In this document: piece after piece, positions 41,403-54,296 of the stretch
How positions within the stretch are numbered: position 1 is the first letter of the stretch
Layout of the letters: each line of letters begins with the position of its first letter
Assembly (NCBI GenBank): GCA_949318235.1
Contig: OX439133.1
Location: 2,442,089-2,506,088, forward strand
Direction of reading: 5' to 3'
Length of the DNA stretch: 64,000 nucleotides
From: Ecdyonurus torrentis
Lineage: Eukaryota; Arthropoda; Insecta; Ephemeroptera; Heptageniidae
The notes under the pieces: generated by a model
Database searches by the model: none
The model's input: only the letters and a program-made list of their open reading frames with translations
Told to the model about the DNA's origin: nothing
Translations under genes and position numbers: made by a program

Positions 41403-41928
41403 TGTAGATACTATAGTTTTAAACTTAGATGAAAACTAATTTTTGACACTTTTCTCCAATGTATTGTATAAATTATACCACTGCATGGATAAAATTGTTG
41501 TAACATGCTGCTGAAATACGAATTAAAACGTAAAAACACGATCCTCTCCACGCAACATACTAGCTTGTTCTGTAAAGTAAAGTAAATCTCAACAGCAGTG
41601 ATTGGCTGACCAACAAAATACGACAAATTCATTGGTTGATCTTGTTTTTTGAGCTAACAAAATTAACAAAAATTGAGTCACATGAAGAGCATGGAACTTT
41701 TTTGTGTGCCATGGAGTTTCTTTCATTCTTATCAAGTTCAAAGTTCTAAACAAAGAAATAACAATGATCGACCATATGTATAAACGTAGTAAACAGGTAA
41801 CGAAGTCATAATCAGCTGTTATAACAAAGGAACATATCGACACAAAAGTTGCGCCGGAAGTCTGACTTTGCAGAACGATGAGCTACTATAGACCTACCAA
41901 GGCAATACCAACTAGGCATTGGAGACTA

Positions 41929-42235
41929 TATAGGGTGTATGCATTCATGTAAAAGTCAACGTCATATTGGATAACTCAATAACATGGGTGGCATAGGAAA
42001 ATAAATCATTTTAACAGTTTAAATCCACTATGCAATATTTTTTAGAGCATTGATGCTGTAAATATGTTGAATTAGTATCTCAAGTATGTAATAAAAATAG
42101 CAATAACAAAAATTAACTGATTTCCTAAAGTAAATTGGCATAAATGAAGTTTGTCTTATGCTGAGCAATGTTATTCACTACTCCAGTATAGCCTCTTAGC
42201 GCAATAAATATGACGTCATCCGCATACACCTTATA
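41929..42235 (+). mobile_element. MITE family E
   Basis: TATAGGGTGTATGCATTC to CCGCATACACCTTATA, with TGACGTCA near 42213. Confidence 0.84.
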
Positions 42236-42473
42236 GCGTCAGAGAATATTGGCATGTCATCATCCCCATGGAGACAATTATAAAGAAAAATTACATCCTG
42301 GCGTTGGCGTTGTGGGGGTTCAATTAATTACTCTAATTAAATAATAATAATAGAGGATAATTTTCTATAATATTGAGTTTTATTTTTACTTTTAAAGCGA
42401 TTTATTATAAAGTTTTTAAATTCATTATAATATGTTACTTCTTTGGCTTGCGTGTCGCTGCTCACGAAGTCAG

Positions 42474-42892
42474 CACTTTTTCATTTATAATTTACTTTGC
42501 AATTAAAAGAGTTTTATTTACATCCCATTTCCCTAATTCGTAAGCTTGTTCTATTTTTTGGAAAATATAATGAATATTTTTCTGAACTTTTACTGAAAAT
42601 TTAGGTATAGTTTTCATGAATATTAGTGTACATGAAGTATTTAAAGTTTTAGCTGCTTCAATAATTCTATCTTCAATTTTATCTAAAATTTCTTGCAATA
42701 CTGTACTTTTACTCTTTTATTTTTAATTCAGCAAAAGTTGTAGTTTTTTTTTGATCTATTTTTAATTTTTATTAAAAACATTCTAATTTAGAAATTTCAA
42801 CTTCATGAAATTTATTTTTCCCTTTTAATGCTTCAATTTTTATACTTAATCAATGAACAAATCTTTACTATTATGTGTAAATAAAGCCATTT
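42474..42892 (-). pseudogene. Frameshifted, intron-less coding remnant, unrecognised
   Basis: On minus, ATG at about 42890 opens MALFTHNSKDLFID, then stops; the sequence continues in shifted frames (IKIEALKGKNKFHEVEISKL; later TTTFAELKIKE) and ends in a 68-codon open stretch containing EILDKIEDRIIEAAKTLN and IFQKIEQAYELGKWDVNKT before the stop. At least three breaks are needed to read through. Absence of introns and the multiple shifts suggest an old retrocopy or a captured gene; the family is not recognised. Confidence 0.35.
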
Positions 42893-43079
42893 TTAACTAC
42901 ATATATTGCTACAAAATTAATTATTACCCGTGCAATTTTATGTTAAAAATGTAAAAAGAAATGAACTTACCGTGCATGTTTACTGTACAGAGAAATTTCC
43001 ATGATGAGGGAAAGCTGCATAGCGTTCCGTCCGTTCCTTCTCTCTCTTTACCCAAGGTAGTGTGTTAAAGTAGGTAGCC

Positions 43080-43455
43080 CAAAGTCATGTGTATGACCGA
43101 GTGGTGAAGGCAGCTGACTCGCAACTCTGTACTCCTCACCGAGTATAGGTTCGAGCCACTGCTGGGTGCGTACGTGAAGTGTGAGAGCACAACACGTTGC
43201 ACGATGTATGTTTACATGCATTCCATGACGACGCACAGTATTCGGGAGGTGCATGATTAATGTGATTGCACCGACCAGCCTGCCTAGATGTTTCCACGGT
43301 TTCTCTAGGCTGTCATGGCGAATGCCGGGCTGTGTACTTAGGCCGTGGCCAGCCCGTGTGTGCTTTTCCATTAATTGGAAAGTCCTTACCTGTCGATAAG
43401 ACAATGTCTTGACTGGTACTGGGATTGGTGTATAGCACGATAACACAATATAGCA

Positions 43456-43494
<39 letters not shown>
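43080..43494 (+). mobile_element. tRNA-derived SINE, copy 2
   Basis: A box GACCGAGTGG near 43096, B box GGTTCGAGCC near 43149, SINE body, and a 38-bp A tail to 43493. The tRNA-like head resembles Ser/Leu-type tRNAs (GTGGCCGAGTGG). The open frame on the opposite strand is antisense. Confidence 0.8.
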
Positions 43495-43495
<1 letters not shown>

Positions 43496-44195
43496 CATTG
43501 GGCGTTCTATAATATTCACTTAAAGTCACATAGATTCGATTCGAAAAGCTTCTGATACCATTTGAAACCTAGCCCCGTAAATGTTATAACGAACGCTGAC
43601 ATGGTGCACCTTCTCGTTCTACGTTCTACGTTCTACGTTCTACGTTGCTCAGCCATACCGTAACCTTTAGCTCTCACGCCGGTCTCGTCCTTCTCGTTTT
43701 CGGCCGTCGCTTAAGTTATTCAAATCTAAATAGCTTTGGTAATTAATATTATGAATGAATTTAATAAAAAGTCTACTGATATTATAATCTATGTTGATAG
43801 ATTATGCATTATAAATTGTTGAAAATGCTTGATCATATAATATGATATTTAATTAATTGATATATGATCAATTATAAAACACAAGAGCATCCAACTTTAT
43901 TGAGTAAATATGGAATAATATGTAATGACAAAATATGCAATATGCTAGAATATTGCATATTATAGTGATAATATAGCGTAAGGTGTCGGCATGACACCTC
44001 ATGCCGCACCATATTCAGCCTTATTTACTACCCGTCGCTTTGCACGCACCTCATACACATTTCTGCAATACTTTTTTTGCAGTAACATTATAGAGAAGTA
44101 TACATAGTATACTTATTGGAACGGGATTTAAAAGAAGACTATTTATTTGTTATTTAAAAAAATTTATGTTATTTTATTAATTACAATGATATTTA
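43495..44195. other. Intergenic with a short tandem repeat
   Basis: At 43612-43645 the unit cgttctacgttcta repeats four times (tcgttctacgttctacgttc). A tgtcggcatgacacctcatg semi-palindrome lies near 43984. Nothing coding. Confidence 0.45.
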
Positions 44196-44382
44196 AGACG
44201 CGTGGGTAATTGGGGGGGATTGATTACGATTTTTACTATTATATTTATGTTTTATGCCATTGACATAATGAAACAAATGTTTGCCAAGAATTAGACGTGT
44301 GGCGCAGTTCTGAACCATTTCCAGTTTTTGAAGGTTATCAACAGTGACAGGGTGCCACGACTGGGTACTGTATAACAAAACA
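44196..44382 (-). mobile_element. LINE ORF2 fragment
   Basis: On minus the frame reads [20 protein letters not shown] and then VQNCATRLILGKH, the conserved region after the reverse-transcriptase domain of jockey/CR1-like LINEs (usual form kLExVQ-x-x-At-x-x-I). A (TA)n array lies on its 5' side. Confidence 0.65.
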
Positions 44383-44405
44383 AGTTAAACATATATACTG
44401 TTTAT

Positions 44406-44613
<208 letters not shown>

Positions 44614-44629
44614 ATAGCATTGACTCAAC

Positions 44630-44765
44630 TTTTTTTTTTAAATATTATTTATTATCAGCCAAAATCAGGCTTACTTACAACGCACAGAACAATGCTAAGT
44701 AAAACATACATTAATTTTAATATAAATACAAAATAACAAACTAAACCAATGCAGTTGCATTAAAG
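44630..44765 (-). mobile_element. Probable LINE 3' end fragment
   Basis: attatcagccaaaatcaggc and cgcacagaacaatg resemble the 3' UTR pattern of the minus-strand LINEs above; weak. Confidence 0.35.
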
Positions 44766-46616
44766 AATAATGAAATAGCCATATCTTAAGAACTATAGCA
44801 ACTTTTCTTTATATTGATTTTTTTTTTTTTTTTTTTTTTTGTAGATAAAATTTTTGTAATCATTAGATTTTGAGAATGACCCAAAATTGGATGTCCCTGA
44901 AAAGATGTGCAACTTTTTATACGCCTATTTATTTCTATAATGTAATCATATTAAAAAAAAAAAAATGAACATTAAATGAGCTATAAGCTCCATTTTTTTT
45001 TAACAATAATGTTTGTTAAAATATCTTTGCCTTCTGAATCTAATGGGATTTTTTTTTATTTTTGGTCTATTTAGGATTTTTGTTTTAAAACTCTTACAAT
45101 CATTTTTGAATAAAATTCCATTCAGAAAGTACTCTTAAGGTCTTATCCTACATGTAAAGTACAGCCAAAAGTGTCCGTGGAAAATCATTCAAACTTTCAG
45201 GGTTTATTTATAAAGGTAAAAGACCCTTGTATACCAATTTTTGAAAAGATATATGGATTAGGAGAAAATTAAAAAAAAATTAATTTAACATTAGTTTAAA
45301 TGGAGTTTCAGTTTTTTTGAAATAACTCAAAAAGTGTCCGTAAATTGCATATAAAAAAAATATCACATGATAGAGAATTTTATTTCACTATTTGTAATTT
45401 TTTTTCAGATTTTTGTAAGGATAAAGTTTTTTTATATTAATTTTCAAAAAATATTTTGGTTATGTAAATTAGCTGGAGGGGGATGAGTGTAAGTAACTGA
45501 GAACGTTTGGCAACCTAGAAAATCAAGTGGCGAGATATTTTCACGAAAGCACTCGCAAAAGACCGAGCGTAGCCGAAGTGCTTACACAGGGAGTATAATG
45601 GAGTCAGAAATGCCAACATGAGAAAAAAAGTTTTAGTTTTTTATTCTGCAGAATCAACAAAATAAAGTAAATTATGTATCTTTTAATATTTCTTCTTAAA
45701 AACTTTTCATTATTATTATTTGTATTTAATAAATTTTATGTTCTACATTGTGTATTTCATATTTTGTATAATATTATTTCATTTTAAAAAGTAGTGGTTT
45801 TACCTTGCAGTTGGTAAAAAGAATCAGCTGATTTTTGGCACTATTTTTTTAAATTTTTTTTTATGATATATTTTTTGATGATATATATTTTTTTAAATTT
45901 TAATATAGTAATAAAGGAAAAACAAACAGTTATTGAGAAGAAAGCGTTAAAAGAATTAATTTGACATATATTTTGTATAATGAGTGTAATGATGTTGTTT
46001 ACTAACTCGCGAGATGTTTTTTAAAAAACTGCATGCACTTGTGCGTGTGGTATGCGCACACCTGAGTATTCGCGCGAATCCTAACACTAATTAGCGGTCG
46101 CCCGCGGGCATTACGGCGACGTTGCCAAGTTTATTACTTTCCCTCCCCACCTCCTTCCAAGCAGTGGTGGGGAGACAGGTAGCTAACTTCTGGCGTGAGC
46201 TACATGTGATATAAGACCTTAAAGCTGTTTAAAAATGTATTTGAACTCTCATATTGACAAATAATAAAAACCTAATTTGAATAATATGATTTATTAAATT
46301 ATAACCAAATTTAAAACACTTTGGTAGTATCAATGTCGCAAAACACTTACTGCCTAGGCCTTCAGATTATTTTTCTTTCCAAGAAACGTCCATTTATGTG
46401 TCAATCAAATCTGGCGCTTTATCAATTGTGCAATCAAATAATATTTAACTGATTAGCAAAACGTTTGTTTTATTTCTTCAATTGTACTTGTAACATACAT
46501 ATTGCCAGATTTTAATATTAAATGCAAATATTTTTTTCGCAAGTATGATTTTTTTTTTTTTTTTTTTTTTTGCAAAATATAGAGAGATTACTTTAAATTA
46601 AAATAAATGCATCTAA
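44766..46616. other. Intergenic, mostly featureless
   Basis: Homopolymer-rich. A GC-richer island at 46005-46200 (gcggtcgcccgcgggcatta, tgcgcacacc) and a short cactcgcaaaagaccgagcg stretch (45551) stand out; neither is coding. Confidence 0.4.
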
Positions 46617-46931
46617 ATAATGCGTAGAACACCTTGAACAAAAAAGTTGCGTAATATCCTAAAAAACTTGAAAATCAATGTTGATTTGGCCGGAGTCATT
46701 GATTTCTAATTTATTTTTCATTCACAAAATGACACTGGCGGTCACTGTCATCACAGCTCGCCTGGTCCACGCGCAAGTAAACCGGGCAAGCTGTGACGTC
46801 AGTAACCGGCAGCGTCATTTTGTGAATGGAAAATAAATTAGAAATCAATGACTCCGGCCAAATCAACGTTATTTTTCAGGTTTGTTAGGATATAACACAA
46901 CTTTTTTGTTCAAGGTTTTCTACGCCTTTAA
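46617..46931. mobile_element. MITE family A, left TTAA lost
   Basis: The right end has TTAA; the left end reads ataatgcgtagaac, so the target copy there is mutated. One TGACGTCA remains (about 46795). Confidence 0.8.
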
Positions 46932-47763
46932 GAATCAACTTAAGTTCCAAAGTTTATTTCAGCTAATTACTAATGCCGAGATACATTACCGAGTCCAAGA
47001 ACAGTCCGAGAACTAATTACTAGAGTCCGGATTTTTTAAGGAACTTTTTTTTAAATGTACACAAATAGTACATTTTTTAACCTCAAAGTTGTACAAAAAT
47101 GGTATGAAAATCGAAAATAAAAATGCATTTTTTTTTTTTTTTTTTCAATTTGGTACAACGTTTAAAGTAGCGTATAAACTGTTAATAAGCCGTGTACACG
47201 TTTTTTTTAATGGTTTTTGATTGCATCCTTATACAAAAAGACAAAAGACATTTAGAATCAAAACAACATTTTATACTATAAAATTTTTTAATGCATTGAT
47301 TTTGTTTTATTTTAATTTCATTTTCAAAAATATTTTTCGGTTTAAGAGAAAAAAGTTAAACTGAACACTTTAGACTAAGTAAAAACTACAGAAAAAAATT
47401 ATTACTTTAAATTAGAAATATATATTTTGATATTTGAGAATTCAATGAACTTTTTTTTTTTTTTTTTTTGTATTTCTTCGAGTCAATTTTTAATGGACCA
47501 CTTGCAATGAACGAAATTTTGAAATAATTTGAAAAATTCCTAATGCATTTTTTATGGAAGACACGTTTTCACTTACACATTTTAACAATTAAAAACATTT
47601 TATTGCAAATGGTTCATTGCTTCAAATAATCGTAACTGCTTTTTATTTAAAAGCACTGTTGTATAATATTCTAAAGCAATAAAAAAAATGACAGGGGAAA
47701 TATTCAGAGTTCCAACTATTTTGCCCAGTGTTCGACCCGAAAAAAAATCTTTCTGTCTCTCTG

Positions 47764-47795
<32 letters not shown>

Positions 47796-47799
47796 TGTC

Positions 47800-47834
<35 letters not shown>

Positions 47835-48559
47835 AATTTGGAGAAAAAATGGCCTGAAAAATCACGAATAACAAAGAAATAAAGAAACAGCTGTCTTTAA
47901 AATATTTAAATACAATCTTAAGATTATTAACAAGATATAATATAAATAACAAACGTCAATAAAATATTAAATTTTTATAATTGCTATTATTAATATTTTG
48001 CATAATATAATGTTAGAAAAAAGAAATAAAATGTTACAAATTTCCTTAAATTATTTCCCCTTAAATATAGTGAAAATTTTAATTGATGGAATAAAATTTG
48101 GAAGAGAAATTGTAGTATTAAAATTTTCAGAAACTTATATTTTTTCCACCACTTTCAAGGCTGATTAAACCTTGCACCACTTCACTGTTTCAAAGTTGTT
48201 CCAAGTTTTTTTTTTTATGAATATGTTTAATTTCAGGATATATTCGTCTTTTTTTTTTTTTCGACACAATAGTAATAATAATAATAAAAACAGGAAACTA
48301 TTAAACACATTTTGTACTCTTATGCTGACATATATATTAATATTGTACAATTTTTTATTCAAAACAACAAAACAATTAAATTTAAAAAAATAAAATGTTT
48401 TTTTCCCCATGTATAAATTTTTTTTCCTCCCTGAATATATTATGTGTCCTTAAAATGTTAAAATGTAAAATACATAAAATAAAAATTTAAAATATATAAA
48501 AAGAAAGACAGGTTAAAAAATTAATCAAAATGATAATAATAAAATAAAACGCCAATTTA
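46932..48559. other. AT-rich intergenic
   Basis: Contains an inverse of the repeat AA end (47015-47032) and the (CT)n array; otherwise nothing. Confidence 0.4.
47755..47834. repeat. (CT)n array
   Basis: CT units with scattered G substitutions (tgtctctc). Confidence 0.95.
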
Positions 48560-49075
48560 CATTAAATACCGTCTTCAAATGTGCAAAATCCCCCCAATAA
48601 GCGATGTGTTGTATCGTCAAGATGTTATATTTTTGCACAAGTGTATTCAGGGTGATGTAGATATACCAGTATTCTCTGACGCTAGAATCTCCATACGTAC
48701 TAAACCTAGTAAGTTGCGAGGGAGGGATAGTACTGAGTATGTTGTTCCACGTATTTTAGCAGCATATTACAATACTTCCTTCTTTCCCCGTAGTGTTAAT
48801 TTATATAATAAGTTGGAAACTTGCGTTAGAAACATGTCATCCTCTAAGTTTAAAACTTGTGTTTAGTCATGTATGTTTTTAAACAATAATTTTATGTATC
48901 TTACTTTTCTTAATATAGTATTCTATTTATCGTCTATTGGGATATCAAATTTTGTATATGGGCTTTGCCTTTTTTGATCTTCTGATGAGCAACCTCTTTG
49001 ACAATGTGCAATGTTTGTATTGTGATATTTTGCTCAATAAAATCATTATTATTTTTATTATTAATATTATTCTAT
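48560..49075 (+). mobile_element. 5'-truncated LINE: reverse-transcriptase C-terminus and 3' tail
   Basis: The 95-codon frame (48579-48866) ends with TEYVVPRILAAYYNTSFFPR then SVNLYNKLE, the usual C-terminal pattern of jockey/CR1-like ORF2 proteins (F-x-R-x-x-x-L-x-N-x-L). About 200 bp of 3' UTR follow, ending in an (ATT)n tail. Clade not resolved. Confidence 0.65.
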
Positions 49076-49319
49076 GACCATGTCTTTCTTATAGTGAAAG
49101 ATACTATATATAATATAGAAGATACTATTCAGTGTATTTGAGATTTATTTTTACTTTACATATCATTTGCTAAGGTTCATTACTAATATTTCTTAAAATA
49201 TATATTATTGTTATAAATGTAAAAAAAATATTTAATTCTTTCTAGAGTTTTTAAACTACAGTATTTTAATACAAATTAAAGCTTTTTTCGTTTGTAATTA
49301 AAAATTTTAATATTTATTT

Positions 49320-49690
49320 ATTTTGTAAACCAGAAACGGGCTTTGTACCCACTACATTGGCGGTACACTCAGTACAAATAATAAAAGAATTACAATGAAA
49401 GTAAAATTAAAGTTAAGATAACACACGCATGCTTCGATACATTGTATTAGGATTAACGATCATGCATTAATACCATAATCATTGTTTCCCAATATTCCTA
49501 TAATACAAACTTTTTATTGTATTAGAGGAATCACTGAAAATATCAAAGTCTGTATTATTGCATAATTTCGTAGCTCTTGTTATAAAGGAATTTTTGGTCA
49601 CATCGTTAGTACAGGTAGGAATACTAAATAAACATTGATTTCTTAACATTTTTTTAGGGACATGAAAGTTAATTCGTGATACAGACAATG
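49320..49690 (-). mobile_element. LINE 3' end, minus strand
   Basis: On minus, the ORF2 C-terminus (KNSFITRATKLCNNTDFDIF) is followed by a 3' UTR with gtgtaccgccaatgtagtgg, gtacaaagcccgtttctggt and an aataaata tail (49313 on plus). Confidence 0.65.
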
Positions 49691-49699
49691 TATCATCAA

Positions 49700-49793
49700 T
49701 TAACTTTCATGTCCCTAAAAAAAATGTTAAGAAATCAATGTTTATTTAGTATTCCTACCTGTACTAACGATGTGACCAAAAATTCCTTTAATA
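49700..49793 (+). mobile_element. Inverted piece of the same LINE
   Basis: About 95 bp here are the near-perfect inverse of 49583-49678, separated by about 20 bp; consistent with 5' inversion during LINE insertion. Confidence 0.65.
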
Positions 49794-49849
49794 AGTTAAG
49801 ATTTTTTTTTTTTCATTAAAAAAAAGTATAAAAATGTTAAATTTTTCCT

Positions 49850-49851
49850 TA

Positions 49852-49883
<32 letters not shown>

Positions 49884-50036
49884 AATCAAAATTTTTTTAA
49901 AATATTTAAAATTGGTAACGGCATAAATGACTTCAAATTGTCCAATTCGTACTCATTTTTGGTTAAAAGTAGCCTGATACTTACAGAAAACAAAAGTCGA
50001 GAATACCAGCAAATCCGGTCTCTAGTAATCAATGAT
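49850..50036 (+). repeat. Repeat AA copy 1
   Basis: Ends aaatccggtctctagtaatc; the preceding aattcgtactcattttt parallels 50744-50762. An A-run and short A/T words fill the rest. Confidence 0.4.
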
Positions 50037-50351
50037 CAATCAATTAGAAACTCACAAATGTATTAATTCAGGACAATGCCCTCTTTTAGACTATGAAATA
50101 AAATTAACACTTTAATTCTTTGTATAGTATTCCTCATTATGGGCAATTTTCCATGATAAAGGTAGAAACACATATTTTTTATTGCTGTTAGATTTGTACT
50201 GTCTGCATTTTATTAATTAACTGTATTAAAGTTATTAATTCAATTAAATTAAAGCATGGTTAAACAGGGACAAAATACGTTTTCAATAAATACTATTTTT
50301 TTTAAACCTACCAATTAAATGCATAGTATATTGGCTTAAATTTTCTAATAC

Positions 50352-50451
<100 letters not shown>

Positions 50452-50559
50452 AAGCATTTATAAAATCGCATTTTTTTTTATACCAAAAACAAAGATTTGT
50501 AGTTTATAGTCCTGGTAATGAATTTATATATATATTATATCGTTTTTTTTTTTTGTTTT

Positions 50560-50836
50560 TTTTTGCAAGTTTTTTTTTTTTAAATTACCAAAATAATGTA
50601 GAAAAAATTGATTTAATGTGTCCAAAAAATGTAAAAAATGTTGAAAAAAGGGTAAAAAAAAAAGGGTAAAAACTTCAAAAAAGCTAACAAATGGGTAAAA
50701 AGTAAAGGTAAAAATAATTATGCACCAAAAGTCATGCAATGTCATAATTCGTGCACATTTAAACACAAAACTGGATTATCTGTTATCTGCAATAAAAAAA
50801 AAGTTAAAAACCTAAAGATCCGGTCTCTAGTAATCA
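50560..50836 (+). repeat. Repeat AA copy 2
   Basis: Ends gatccggtctctagtaatca; includes several aaaaagggtaaaaa-like units. An inverse of the end (ttactagagtccggat) lies at 47015-47032. Confidence 0.4.
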
Positions 50837-51308
50837 TACTATAGTTATTATTTAATTATTTTATAGTTTTTGAAAACTTTATAATATTACACATATTTTT
50901 AATTAGCCTTTGATGCAAAACATAATGAAATACGATATCATAAAATGAAAATATAAGAATTATATTGCAAATAAAGGAACTAATCTTTATCCTTATTTAA
51001 GCTAATTAGCAAACCTAATAACTTAATATTAATATATTTAAATATATTTAAATATTTATTTCTAAAGGCACACAATTAAGTAGCTTTCTCAAACTTTATT
51101 TTTCTTACACAAAATAAAAAAAATATTATATATGAAGCTTATGAGTCAAGCACTTCAGATAAGTGGTAGATGAGAAGTGGTCATACGTCATCAGAGTGAC
51201 TAATTTAATTATCCCAAAAAATGAATTCAACTGATTTGTATGTAAAGCATTGATAAGAGGTTTTAAATGACGTTATAAATTCTCGCAATTCTCGGTATAG
51301 GTATTTTT

Positions 51309-51605
51309 TATAGACCGGTTGCACTCATATTTAAGATCCGCCATTTTGCTGGTTATGAATACATAGGCCAGCATAGGATAAACGTCATTTTTATTTTTTT
51401 TAATAGCAAAAGAAGCTTCAAACCTCAACCAAAGACTTATTTCTAGCTCCTAATAAGCTCGAAGAACATGAGAAAAATTCGTCCAGTTAAAATAAACTCT
51501 TATATTAAGTGAAAATTAGGAGAAATGATGTTTCCCCTATGCTGGACAATACATTAGGCACCACAAACATGGTGACAAAGCGCAAGGATGTGAAAGGGGT
51601 CTATA
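51309..51605 (-). mobile_element. MITE family C
   Basis: Complete inverse copy with TA-bounded termini TATAGACCGGTTGCAC and GGGGTCTATA. Confidence 0.84.
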
Positions 51606-51667
51606 GTTCAAAAAAAAAAAAAAAAAAAAAAAAAAACGTTGAACACAGTTAAGTTCAGTGGTTACAA

Positions 51668-51966
51668 CATGCTTTCTCCAATGTTATATAATGAGAAGAA
51701 ATGTTCATAAACTCATATAGGATGACCCAGAGCCCTTCCGTAGCCCCGCAAACTCATGACCATCCTGCGAGATTTGCAACTCTTCCCGTAACTTTTACGT
51801 CATAGTTACGGCTTTACTATTGAAAATATTGTAGCAGGTTGCATATCTTGCAGGATGAGTGCAAAATTAAGGGGCTACCATGGGGCTACGGAAGGGCTTT
51901 GGGTCATCATATATATGACTTTATGGACAGGTCTTCTCATTATCTCACATTGAAGAAGCCATATTG
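51668..51966. mobile_element. Foldback X, about 300 bp
   Basis: Arms pair acccagagcccttccgtagc with gctacggaagggctttgggt, and outwards aatgagaaga-type with tcttctcatt. Inner arms hold tcatgaccatcctgc / gcaggatgag. It sits between a family C and a family O element. Confidence 0.7.
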
Positions 51967-51986
51967 AAACCCCTGAACTTTCTCTT

Positions 51987-52266
51987 TAAGTATTGTGTAA
52001 TCAACGGTTCTGACGTCACTAAACGTTGACAATCTAACGATAAAAGCGTAAATGACGTCACAAGCGTTAGAATCACATTGGAATAAACGTTAAACTTGAC
52101 CGTTACAAATCTATGATTTTTTACTTAATCCCAACGCTTGTGACGTCACTAACGTTTTTATTGTTGAAATATCAACGTTTAGTGACGTCATAACCGTTGT
52201 TTTCTCAATACTTAAAGCATTGCAAAACTGTGTACAAGCTTTTCAACGATTATTTTTCAGTGTGTA
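51987..52266. mobile_element. Family O foldback with four TGACGTCA octamers
   Basis: TGACGTCA at 52011-52018, 52053-52060, 52141-52148 and 52183-52190, arranged symmetrically. Outer arms pair tttaagtattg with caatacttaaa. The tail tgtgtacaagcttttcaacg is shared with 41236-41402. Confidence 0.72.
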
Positions 52267-52631
52267 TTGAATATTAAAAAAAAAAAATAATAATAAAAAA
52301 TAAAAACTCTTATTATTTAATAAAGAGAATTAAGTTATTATATTAGCGAAAAGAGAAAGAAATTACATAAAAATATGCAATATGCTTTACTTTAAATTTT
52401 TAAAATGTGGCTATATTACACTAAAAAAAATTACACGGAAAAAATTACACGGAAAAAAAGTATCTAAAGAGTTTCTATTTAGACTTTTTTCATAATAAAT
52501 TCTTTAGATACAAACTAAAATTTTTAGAATCTAAAGAGTTAACTATTTACCGCTAAAGAATTTACGTTTGTACTAACGAGTTACTCTTTAGACTTTTTGC
52601 CAGAGAGTTATTGTTTAGTACTTAGTACTAA

Positions 52632-52676
<45 letters not shown>

Positions 52677-52829
52677 TGATATGTATCAAAATAATTTATT
52701 AAATTTATGTTTTCCGTGTACCAAAAGCTTTTACAATTATCTACGTGCAACTGCAAGTAATAAAATTAAAATAATATTATATATTACTATAATAAATTAA
52801 ACATTTAAAGAAGAAAATAAAAATTGTCT

Positions 52830-53230
52830 TTAAGGTGGTGGGGACCGACTTGGACCGGAAATCGCTAAAAGAAAAACTATATTTTCCCTTTAATTTTTTG
52901 TACATGATTTAATGTTCCAGTATAACAAACACTATAATTTTTAAATAAAATCAAGGAAATTTAAAATATATATTTTTCTAAACCAAAAAAATTTTAATGA
53001 TACTTTTAATTGTAAAAAAGTTTCTAATTTGACTAAAATTTCCCACTCAAATTTAAATTTCAACATTTACATGTTATCTTTAAAGTGTAATAACTTAAAT
53101 ATTTGATCGTGTTTTCACATGCTTTACATAACTAAATTTTTAAGTAACATTTCTTCTTTATTTTGTGTTATTATTATTATTCGCAACCGTCATAGTTTGC
53201 GAGATATCAGTCGTCCACCTACCCCCTTAA
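52830..53230 (+). mobile_element. MITE family G
   Basis: TTAA-bounded; ggtggtggggaccgacttgg at the left, tccacctacccccttaa at the right. Confidence 0.8.
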
Positions 53231-53726
53231 ACTCCGCAATGTGAACTTCATACGCTTTTTATTTTATATATAATAAAGGAATTTAAAAATATTAAAACTA
53301 ATATAAAGCATTAAAATAATTTCTTTAGTAGATCATTTTTTTAAACAATAAAGTGTATTGATCACACGTTGGAGATCAGTGTCAATTCATCTCCTTTCTA
53401 AATTTTTGTGATACCATATTTTTTGTTATAATTTTAACTCTATTTGTAGCACGTAAATATGAAATTATCATGTGAACTTTTTACTCTGCGATTTTTAAGT
53501 TTTTTTTTAATGTGATGAATATGTTTTTTAATAAATTTTTTACTATTTTAGAGGCTGATTTCACTATGAAATTTTTTTACAATTTAAACTTGATATATCA
53601 AATTAAAGCACAAATTTTGACATTTTTAAAAATGAGGTTTTCATTTTAATCAGTAAGTGGCGTAAGAGTTTATTTTTGAAGAAAAAAAATTCTCGATTGC
53701 GCCAGATTTCGATGTAAACTAAGGCT
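53231..53726. other. AT-rich, probably the 5' part of the dead mariner-like element
   Basis: No transposase motif upstream of 53727 survives by eye, but the position fits. Confidence 0.3.
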
Positions 53727-53992
53727 GGATTGGCCGAGATGAACCCACAGCTTGGGCACCAAGATCATCAGACCTCACCCCACCTGATTTTTTATTGTGG
53801 AACGTCAAAGACCAAGTGTTTAAGACTCCAGTGCAAGATATCCCAGAGATGAAGCGATGCCATTAGGATTACTGATGCTATAGAGTCCATCACGGCTTAG
53901 ATGCTCCGCAACACGTGTGGCTCGAACTGCAGTTTCGGCTTAACAATTGCCGGGCTACAAATGGTTCCCACATGGAGAAACCTTAATGTTAT
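53727..53992 (+). pseudogene. Mariner-like (IS630/Tc1/mariner) transposase C-terminal remnant
   Basis: The frame from 53727 reads WIGRDEPTAWAPRSSDLTPP and continues DFLLWNVKDQVFKTPVQDI. This is the motif around the last catalytic acidic residue of arthropod mariner-type transposases (usual form WPPRSPDLTPLDFFLW). After a stop and frame shifts it resumes with ITDAIESIT, then LELQFRLNNCRATNGSHMEK, the usual C-terminal end. Several stops and shifts make it dead. The N-terminal DNA-binding part is not visible. Confidence 0.75.
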
Positions 53993-54296
53993 TTGCTAAT
54001 CATCATTTTTAACAATGAAAAAAAAATTAATAAGACATTTTTTTTTTTTTTTTAGGAAGACGCTGTTTGCTTACGTCTGTTTTTCGAAAAATTCACACTT
54101 CGTATTGTTTTGCATCTAGTTAAATGAAAAAAATCAACAATCCACATTTTTAAAAACAGAAAATAACATGTCAAAACTTAAGCTTGAATTTGATGTAACA
54201 AGTCTAATTTGTCAATATACTTTGCATTATAAAACGCTTCTGAAAAAGTAAAAAAAATTCTATTAAAACTTTAAATAAACAATAATATGATACAAT

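Noticed and set aside
43096..43160. A functional tRNA gene
   Set aside because: Boxes are present but the acceptor and anticodon stems do not fold properly and a SINE body with A tail follows.
43612..43645. Short direct repeats as a CRISPR array
   Set aside because: Four contiguous units without spacers in a eukaryotic genome: a simple tandem repeat.
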